From Tritrichomonas foetus (taxonomy: Eukaryota > Parabasalia > Tritrichomonadida > Tritrichomonadidae): a DNA stretch of 64,000 nucleotides. Below the pieces are notes generated by a model, which saw only the letters and a program-made list of their open reading frames with translations, did no database searches and was not told the origin of the DNA. Positions 58,301 through 64,000 of the stretch are shown piece by piece (the first letter of the stretch is position 1; every line of letters starts with the position of its first letter). Both the position numbers and the translations under genes were made by a program. The stretch is taken from contig MLAK01000616.1 of the NCBI GenBank assembly GCA_001839685.1, forward strand, positions 66,328 through 130,327. The letters run 5' to 3'.

Positions 58301-58798
58301 CCACCAATGACAATCGTACCACCACCAGTTCCAATGGCAGGAGGACAACCACAACCAGGAATGCCACAAATGGGACAAGCACCAGGAATGCCGTATGGAG
58401 CTCCACAACAAGCAAGAGCAGCACCAGCACAGGCACCACCACCACCACCAAAGAAATCACCAGAAGCAACAATTGATGAAGTGCCAGACAGTTACAGACC
58501 ACTTGCTGAACAATTACAAGCACTTGTTCAGGGAATAGAATCAAGACCAAACATGAACACAGCAAACAAAAAGGCACTTCAGGATGCTGCAGCTAAACTT
58601 CCATTCGTATATGGATTACTCAGAGATGAAGCTGTTCCTGAAGCACTCGCCACAGACATCATTCAATTCATCCAGAAAATTAACGGTGGCGATGTTGCTG
58701 GAGCAAACCAAATCAGAAAGAACGCAATTGTTCAACATATGTCTAAATGCCGCGACGCCGTTCTCATTATGAACTATATCTCTAATGCAATCCGCTAA
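55325..58798 (+). CDS. SEC31: COPII coat subunit Sec31
   Basis: A 1157-residue protein with the full Sec31 layout. Seven WD40 blades occupy ~1-340 (ISIWDVTNPENGKR, VVWDLRSNRSTHNF, VVSLWDLRNTTQPTHKLHGH). A helical ACE1-type solenoid covers ~440-705 (NLQDAIDCCFQSEKFADALL). A Pro/Gln-rich linker at ~715-1055 is full of PPP motifs, as in the segment that contacts Sar1-Sec23 in yeast. A C-terminal helical domain covers ~1075-1157. With Sec13 it forms the outer cage of vesicles leaving the ER. Codon use is markedly G+C-richer and more regular than in neighbouring genes, which suggests strong expression. The ATG at 55325 begins at the first WD blade with no extension, as expected. Confidence 0.97.
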   Translation: MKVWSSESPSIVEWCPIRDEARLFASANLSENPALTLSRFNFLGLTPTTEVVSTFDAASPFTSLSWSTHPKQDLGLLAAGHKDGSISLFSPSDKTKISSLSYHKADITCLQFNPTQTNVLLSVSSDNEISIWDVTNPENGKRCSAGASNRAVQGTITGVAWHNKPSLSSFFALCDSSGLCVVWDLRSNRSTHNFADSTFKSELSDIAFAPVNSTLLATASSDPRNSVVSLWDLRNTTQPTHKLHGHSSGVVKLAWSNADDRVLLSAGKDGNVLAWNIETGEQLSGVFENSSPVSHLTWSPHFHGAVLASNQTGTQLYSFADPSCGNPTKLRNVTFHQRQCGVDVAFDGRIFNFKDKSVHSFVHQEQIAEASDFTRFVEALEQNGMNGFVNEKIDSAESKTERELWEICRLAMSPDTFKQNALANIGIVASKFAEQLKPAEKLDIQSEGAATTSASLFGEAPADGDDPAFVFGAAQSADEEVFSEAFAPFRVLPKREKDEAGNMIAQALISGNLQDAIDCCFQSEKFADALLIASCGPQELFQMTRERYIRHDNSTLTRLISHISQDKLDNFVRYAKTKDWREIFAVLCNYAKDDFEKNAEFLGRRLITERNDYNAALICFVAAKQYDMVQQCLFQIYETVENKDTSSASVVLLILEKLCAMAGTKADEVVAPIAKTFLQHVIQSGHKDDAIRFVNAFPANSRLQELKAALTGQAISHQQSPQQQQQRRPYNPQQQQQPPIGVPNTFQPQQQPGMPPQPGVQQPQPQQPRPGPTGVFTPSMGPQHGPPPPGKAVPPPPPTGSQPTAAPNQYNRQGQYVSPPGAYNNPTFVPVSQPPLQSAGFQPQQQVRPPPPGPAPTQMTPPGSLHQGVQPPPPQASPVINAPPPAFMPQIVAPPTTPMMPNAGPAPGSFGGYPGAPSMGQQQPSQPSAPPPAAQPNINVPPPAPTVVMPQIQMPSVAPQPMMPTPGPQGVPVNAPPRMEAPPMAQPNINAPPPMTIVPPPVPMAGGQPQPGMPQMGQAPGMPYGAPQQARAAPAQAPPPPPKKSPEATIDEVPDSYRPLAEQLQALVQGIESRPNMNTANKKALQDAAAKLPFVYGLLRDEAVPEALATDIIQFIQKINGGDVAGANQIRKNAIVQHMSKCRDAVLIMNYISNAIR

Positions 58799-59159
58799 AT
58801 TAACTAAACGAATTCTTTATATATTTTTCATACTTTATTTTCCCTTCCATTTTGATTGTGAAATCTTAGCATGAGAATGATTTGGCTCATATCGATTTTT
58901 GCTAATTATGAATTTCATATTTTATTTATACTCGAACTATCAAAAATATAACCAAAAGTATTGTGCTACATGATAATAACTAGCTCAAAATTAGATGTCA
59001 TGCGTAAGAACGATACAAAGAACTATTGGTTGTATTGGGTTCTGAATTAAATGATAATAAAAATCAATTGTGTGATCAATATTTTTTATTTCGAGGAAAA
59101 TTCAAACAGTTTGGTCAAATCTTGTACAATTATTCTCAAAATTAGAAATTATTCAAAAT
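58799..59159. other. AT-rich 3' spacer of Sec31
   Basis: Featureless AT-rich sequence after Sec31. No repeat or gene supported. Confidence 0.5.
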
Positions 59160-59535
59160 CATTTTATTTTTTGGCTCTTTGATGATTTTGACAGTATAAG
59201 ATTTCCTTTTCCTATTCAAACAATCTGAATAACTTTTCAATAAGTGCTTTCTCCTTGTATTATTTCAGGATATATATTATAATCTTCAAGTTCAGCAATA
59301 TATTTGCTGATTCTCATTTTAGAATAAGAAAGTTCAAGTGAAAGTTCATGTTGATGCTAATCAAAAAGTGATTTTTTATTGATAACTAATTTGTTCAGAT
59401 AAATAGTCAAAAAGTTTAAATATTTCAATAAAATTCTATTATCCATGAAAAGTGCAAAAAAGTAATACCAATTCATGGTGAATAAATGACCTCATATTTA
59501 GTCATTTTTCAGTTTAGGTGAAATATTCAAACAGA
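59160..59535 (-). pseudogene. 5' fragment of the same TKL kinase family as at 22-23.6 kb
   Basis: This stretch aligns by eye with 23345-23660. Shared words include CTTTCTCCTTGTAT, ATATATATTAT, TCTTCAAG, GTTCAGATAA and, at the 5' flank, CATGGTGAATAAATGACC. On the minus strand it starts at ATG 59475, and after shifts reads LEDYNIYPEIIQGESTY then KVIQI, the glycine-loop region of a kinase. The frame has stops and ends before the rest of the domain. The kinase 5' flank ends only ~60-120 bases before the glucosidase II start on the other strand, just as the first copy ends close to the DHHC-like gene. Confidence 0.75.
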
Positions 59536-59592
59536 CAACACCAATTTTACTAAGTGAAAATAGCATTCAAATTTTTGTTCACTTTTCAAAAA

Positions 59593-62355
59593 ATGTTTGT
59601 TCAATTCTGCTTTTTCTTTTTACTGACCATTTTTGGAAGGTCGACAGTTGACACAAACAACTTCCGTTCCTGCGATGACATGCGTTTCTGCCGAGAAAAT
59701 TTGAGGCACAAATCCGTTCAAAATTGGAAAGTTGATCAAAGTTCAATTAATACCGAAAATAAGACGCAAGATGTTTTTAAATTCAATTTAACCGTCAATG
59801 ATTCGCCCGAACCACAGTCGAAGTTGTCTCTCATCATCACCGCGCTTAAATCAGGAGGAATACGATTTCGTGTGTCTCCTATTGAAAAAGAATCATATAA
59901 TAGATACGATTTATCTCAAAACGGAAATGTCATTAATCAGACAAATCTTAATAATATATATGGATTCGTAATTCAAAAGTCAGACGAAAAAGAAACAATT
60001 TTAGAAGTAACAGATACAAGTGATGCCAATCTTGACAATAAAATAGAAAAAAAGCAACCGCTTTTTATCCACATTGAACACTCGCCTCTGAAAATATATA
60101 TTGGAACTGATAAATATAAGCAAATAAATAATGGTAAGATTATTGAAATTAATGGTGATGAGCAATTCGTATTTGAACATCATTCACCAAATATTACTGT
60201 TCAAAAAGAAACTTTCAATAGATTTACTGATATAATACCAAATGGTCCTACAGCAGTTGGTGCTGATATTAAATTTTTCGGGAAAAATGTCAGATTAAGT
60301 GGATTAAGTGAACGTGCATCACCAATCAATCTCGCAGATACCGATGAAACAGACCCTCTCAGACTTTTTAATACAGATGCTTTTGAATATGAAGCAGATG
60401 TGCCAATTGGTCTCTACGGATCAATTCCATTTGTTCATGCGCATTCATCATCACTTTCGGCAGCTGTCTTTTGGATGAATCCAACAGATACTTTTGTAGA
60501 TATCTCTACAATTAAAAACAATGATGATGAAAATGACGAAAAGAGAAAAATTAGATTTTTGAGTGAAGGCAGTTATTTAGATTTTGTTGTTTTTGTTGAT
60601 GATTTTAAGTCAATTATGAAATCATATTGTGAGTTAACAAGTTATCCTATGTTTGCACCGTTATTTGCAATCGGATATCATCAATCAAGATGGGGTTATT
60701 CATCACAACATGAGGTTTCTATTGTTATTCGTAGCTTAGATGATGCGCATATTCCATTCGATTCCATTTTCATGGACATTGAGCATCTATCTAAACGCCA
60801 GCCATTTACAATATCAAGGACAGGCTTCCCAGCACCATTTCAACTCTTTAACTATCTTTTCAATAATTACCGATACGTTGTAAGAGTATGTGATCCACAT
60901 TTCCCACATTCGAATTATGATGCACATCAACAAGCAACAGAATCTCGCCAAAAACATCTCTTGGTGATGAATGACGATACTTACTTCCTTGGTCAGAGCT
61001 GGCCTGGAGTGTGTGTTTTCCCTGACTTTTTGAATCCAGCAACTGTAAAGTGGTATTCTCAACAGTTTTCATTCGAAAATGATGAATATGGCGCTGGAAA
61101 TGTATTCTTTTGGAATGATATGAATGAGCCATCAATTACCAATAGCGACCAATCAACTTTTCCAAAATCCTTAATCCATTTCGCGAATAATGCAGATACA
61201 AACAATACTGAAAAGGGTTATGAAAATAGAGAAATCCATAACTTATATGGTTTGTTGAATACTGTTGGTACATTTACAGGATTATTGAACCGATATCATG
61301 ATCAAAACGTCCGGCCATTTGTTTTAACTAGATCTTTCTTTGCTGGTTCACAACAATATGCATGGACATGGACAGGTGATAATACTGCTTCATGGGAACA
61401 TCTCAAAGTTTCCATTCCAATGATTTTAACGAGCGCAATTTGTGGAATGCCATTTACCGGATCCGATATTGGTGGCTTTTTGAAATCTCCTGATTATCCA
61501 CTTTTACTACGCTGGTATCAAGCTGGCGCTTGGTTGTATCCATTCTTCCGTGAACATTGCCATCACAACACTGCCCGCCGAGAACCATTCATGTATGATG
61601 ACTCTGAACAAGATTATTTGAAAGAAATAATAGTTGATCGTTATAAAATCATTCCTGTTTGGTATACAGCAACGTATCTTACACATAAGACTGGCATTCC
61701 ACCAGTGTTACCTCTTTGGGCAGTTTTCCCAGGAAATGATCGTTTAGTTGATGTTGATAACGCGGCAATTTTGGGCGAGTCATTATACGTCTGTCCAGTT
61801 TTGGAAGATGATGTTGATGAAATTGAAATAATTAAACCACCAGGAATTTGGTATCGTTTTAATACTGAACTTAATTATACAAATATTCAACAATTGAATT
61901 TAGTTAACGATGTTGAAACTGTTCCCGTTCAATTAAATGAAATTCCTGTTTATTTAAGAGGCGGAAAAATTATTGCATTTTTTGAAGATGCCGCAAAAAC
62001 AACAATTGAAACTATTTATACAATGCCACTAACTTTAACTGTGGCGCTTGATGAAGAAAAGAAAGCTAGTGGAGAAGTCTATTTCGATGATGGAACAACA
62101 TACAACTATACTCGTGGCGAGTATCTTCATCGAAAATTCATTTTCGAAAATGGTGTGTTGAAATGTATCAAAGAAAACAAGGAAGCAATCACACCAGTAG
62201 ATGTAAAAGAAATATTCATCAGCCGAATTGTTATTTTTGGTGCTGAAAAAGGAGTCGAATTCGAAAAAGGAAAAACAACATTCGAAAATGGAATTCTTAC
62301 TATTGATGCACTTGCATTGAAGCTTGATGATGAATGGAGCCTTAAATTACAATGA
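59593..62355 (+). CDS. Glucosidase II alpha subunit (GH31)
   Basis: A 920-residue protein from the ATG at 59593; the frame extends to a GTG at 59554, but the ATG places the signal peptide (MFVQFCFFFLLTIFG) at the start. After the signal comes the CDDMRFCRENLR cysteine cluster typical of glucosidase II alpha. The GH31 barrel contains the nucleophile D509 in FFWNDMNEPS and the acid/base D596 in WTGDNTASWEH. Also visible are GMPFTGSDIGGF and YQAGAWLYPFFREHCHHNT. The enzyme removes alpha-1,3-glucose from N-glycans in the ER. Trichomonads are reported to lack the glucosyltransferases that pre-load glucose, so its likely substrate is glucose added by the folding sensor UGGT; that point is from established knowledge, not this sequence. 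Confidence 0.95.
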   Translation: MFVQFCFFFLLTIFGRSTVDTNNFRSCDDMRFCRENLRHKSVQNWKVDQSSINTENKTQDVFKFNLTVNDSPEPQSKLSLIITALKSGGIRFRVSPIEKESYNRYDLSQNGNVINQTNLNNIYGFVIQKSDEKETILEVTDTSDANLDNKIEKKQPLFIHIEHSPLKIYIGTDKYKQINNGKIIEINGDEQFVFEHHSPNITVQKETFNRFTDIIPNGPTAVGADIKFFGKNVRLSGLSERASPINLADTDETDPLRLFNTDAFEYEADVPIGLYGSIPFVHAHSSSLSAAVFWMNPTDTFVDISTIKNNDDENDEKRKIRFLSEGSYLDFVVFVDDFKSIMKSYCELTSYPMFAPLFAIGYHQSRWGYSSQHEVSIVIRSLDDAHIPFDSIFMDIEHLSKRQPFTISRTGFPAPFQLFNYLFNNYRYVVRVCDPHFPHSNYDAHQQATESRQKHLLVMNDDTYFLGQSWPGVCVFPDFLNPATVKWYSQQFSFENDEYGAGNVFFWNDMNEPSITNSDQSTFPKSLIHFANNADTNNTEKGYENREIHNLYGLLNTVGTFTGLLNRYHDQNVRPFVLTRSFFAGSQQYAWTWTGDNTASWEHLKVSIPMILTSAICGMPFTGSDIGGFLKSPDYPLLLRWYQAGAWLYPFFREHCHHNTARREPFMYDDSEQDYLKEIIVDRYKIIPVWYTATYLTHKTGIPPVLPLWAVFPGNDRLVDVDNAAILGESLYVCPVLEDDVDEIEIIKPPGIWYRFNTELNYTNIQQLNLVNDVETVPVQLNEIPVYLRGGKIIAFFEDAAKTTIETIYTMPLTLTVALDEEKKASGEVYFDDGTTYNYTRGEYLHRKFIFENGVLKCIKENKEAITPVDVKEIFISRIVIFGAEKGVEFEKGKTTFENGILTIDALALKLDDEWSLKLQ

Positions 62356-62796
62356 AAAACATAAATAAAGTATAAATAAATATTTTTAAGTGTCTTGATA
62401 TAAATATTATGTTACTATTAAAGCCAAATAATTTAATTTTTTTTATATATCAAAAATAGTATATATAAAAAAAATGATTACTTTTTTGAAATACAATTTC
62501 AATGATAACTCTGCATAGAAAAGGTTTAAATATGGGGTTAATTATTCAGCAAACTCACTGGTCTTGAGAGAATTTAATGAGATAGGGTAGATGATAAAAT
62601 AAATTGTTGGGAAATGCACTCAAAATTGAATGTACACCATTTTATTGGCGAAATTGGTGAAATACCAAAAAAATAAAGCCACAATCACAATATTATGCTC
62701 TTGACACAGAAATACAGAAAGAGATCCTTATTCTGAGACATGACGGCTTTTCATACAATATTTTGCTTTCTGCACTGATATTTGAGTTTATCAACA
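62356..62796. other. Spacer with a possible coding remnant
   Basis: AT-rich 3' spacer of the glucosidase gene. A 45-codon plus-strand stretch ending near 62803 (YYALDTEIQKEILILRHDGF) looks somewhat coding but has no start and no known family. It may belong with the small frame that follows. Confidence 0.3.
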
Positions 62797-63048
62797 ATGA
62801 CTGAAGAACACATGAATGATCAACTCATAAATGGTTGTAGGTGTGATGACTCTTTTGAATCTATTATAGCTTTTATGTCACCTTTTAATTTATCTATGAA
62901 AATTTCCCAAAAAATGATTATAAATTTAGAAAAGAAAACTAGAGACTACCAAAGTGGTATTACTTGTTCAGATGAAAATGAATATGCTACAATATTACTA
63001 AAAGATAGTGATGATGATAAAATCATTCTAAATATGCGGATATTCTGA
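62797..63048 (+). CDS. Doubtful small hypothetical protein or remnant
   Basis: An 83-residue frame from ATG 62797 (MTEEHMNDQLINGCRCDD) with an acidic C-terminal half (SDENEYATILLKDSDDDK). It has no signal peptide, membrane span or known domain. It follows directly on a coding-looking stretch in another frame, so it may be the tail of a frameshifted old gene rather than a small gene. Confidence 0.3.
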   Translation: MTEEHMNDQLINGCRCDDSFESIIAFMSPFNLSMKISQKMIINLEKKTRDYQSGITCSDENEYATILLKDSDDDKIILNMRIF

Positions 63049-63696
63049 GAAACTTCCACTTAATGAAGCTTGTCATAATACCAGTATCTCCTATATATTC
63101 AAAAGCAATTTATATCATGTACATCAAAATCACATGAAAAGTGACTTTAAATAGAAGTGATTCAATAATTTCTCGATACTATTCAAAATAATGTGTTGAG
63201 AATTTGAATATTTTCTGAAAAATTTAGAAATTCACGTAAAAATCAAAAATTATCCCTATCTAACTTTTGGGAAGACTAAATTTTTTATAAAAATATATTT
63301 TTAATATTTCACCTCCATCTTTTATATTATTCAAAAATTATGAAATTTAATAGGTAGCTTTCCAGCTGAAGTACCTTTATTTATTGATCAGTAAGTAAAA
63401 AAAAGGATGATTGTATTTTAAAAAGGCCAATTTTGATCCACTTTTAATACAATCACTTCGTTTGAAAAAGCGAGATACTTATCGGTTTTATAATTCCGGT
63501 GATTGAAAATCGTAATTCTCCATGAATTCATTCTTGTTTTTATTCAATTTTTTATAAATAATTTCGAAATTTCAAATTTTGATTGAAAAAGTAAAATCAT
63601 ATTAAAAAGTTGAACTATCTAGAGATAAGGATTCATTCAAAAACCTCTTCTAGCATTTTTTATTCAAATCTAAATTTGTTTTTAATTGTTTTTTAG
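63049..63696. other. AT-rich promoter-side spacer
   Basis: Upstream region of the last gene. Several short T and A runs, no repeat, RNA or coding remnant recognised. Confidence 0.45.
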
Positions 63697-64000
63697 ATGA
63701 GTAATTCGAACTTTTACGGCAATCGACAACGCGGAAATGGTATGAATTACCACGATATGATGGGAAGTGTTGGAAATTTACCTGCAGACGATCAAGAAAA
63801 ATATAATACACGTCAATATGGGCTACAACAGTCACGAGGATTCATTACGCCCATGAACGGAGGAAATTCAGATGTCAATTGGTGGAATCAATACGGCACA
63901 GATGACGGCCCAGCCCAAAGTAGGCCAAAGTCAACCAAATCGCAGGTGTCCCGAGGAAGCAAAGGGAAGCCGACAAAATCCGGAAAAGGAAACAAAACGC
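63697..64000 (+). CDS. N-terminal part of a gene cut by the window end
   Basis: The ATG at 63697 opens a frame with no stop to the window edge, 101 codons. It begins MSNSNFYGNRQRGNGMNYHD, is Gly/Asn/Gln-rich, has a WW pair (SDVNWWNQYGTDD), and passes into a Lys/Ser/Gly-rich basic stretch (STKSQVSRGSKGKPTKSGKG). The jump in G+C content at the ATG supports it as real. It looks like a disordered N-terminus; the folded part must lie beyond the edge, so no function is given. Confidence 0.7.
   Translation, partial: MSNSNFYGNRQRGNGMNYHDMMGSVGNLPADDQEKYNTRQYGLQQSRGFITPMNGGNSDVNWWNQYGTDDGPAQSRPKSTKSQVSRGSKGKPTKSGKGNKT

Noticed and set aside
57543..58577. Alternative frames over the Sec31 Pro-rich linker (His/Gln-rich, Trp-rich, Gly-rich)
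   Set aside because: They are translations of CCA repeats in other frames; Sec31 itself is unambiguous.
1..64000. CRISPR arrays, bacterial operons and ribosome binding sites
   Set aside because: The gene structure and families are eukaryotic; no regularly spaced repeats of CRISPR type were seen.

Overview
The window looks like nuclear DNA of a parabasalid protist, most likely a Tritrichomonas-type trichomonad. The reasons are long uninterrupted reading frames with no convincing introns, very AT-rich spacers, short gaps before start codons, and a family mix typical of trichomonads: TKL-type kinase-Sel1 fusions, Sel1 arrays, very large multi-pass PAS/cyclase-fold proteins, GAF-array phosphodiesterase-like proteins, BTB proteins, ankyrin and BspA-like LRR remnants. 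The species assignment is inference. There is one ambiguous base (n at 47349). No tRNA, rRNA, CRISPR array or intact transposon was seen.

Layout. 1-11 kb: the tail of one gene, a PH-like hypothetical, a YggS/PLPBP pyridoxal-phosphate homeostasis protein, a CARMIL-like PH+LRR protein with a long Ser/Asp/Arg tail, and an LRR-IQ coiled-coil protein. 11-22 kb: a 1571-residue multi-pass PAS/cyclase-fold protein lacking most catalytic residues, a type I membrane protein whose signal peptide has no ATG in front of it, and a pseudokinase-Sel1 fusion. 22-24.5 kb: a decayed paralogue of the kinase-Sel1 fusion, then a DHHC-family membrane protein in which the DHHC motif and zinc cysteines are gone. 25-36 kb: a long coiled-coil protein, two small hypotheticals, a four-GAF protein with a degenerate phosphodiesterase domain, and a BCP1/BCCIP protein. 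36-41 kb: a gene graveyard (ankyrin and BspA-like remnants) and a TBC Rab-GAP. 41-50 kb: a Q-rich protein, a BTB protein, an active CAMK-like kinase, a decayed gene and an 870-residue Sel1 array. 50-64 kb: an ER DNAJC3-like co-chaperone, a Tubby-domain protein, COPII Sec31, a second fragment of the decayed kinase family, glucosidase II alpha, and the start of a gene running off the end.

How the genes fit together. Three genes serve the early secretory pathway (DNAJC3-like, Sec31, glucosidase II alpha), although they are not an operon. A striking theme is signalling proteins with lost active sites: cyclase fold, kinase, palmitoyltransferase and phosphodiesterase. These read as full-length, conserved-looking proteins and are probably regulatory pseudoenzymes, in contrast to the truly broken gene remnants in the spacers.
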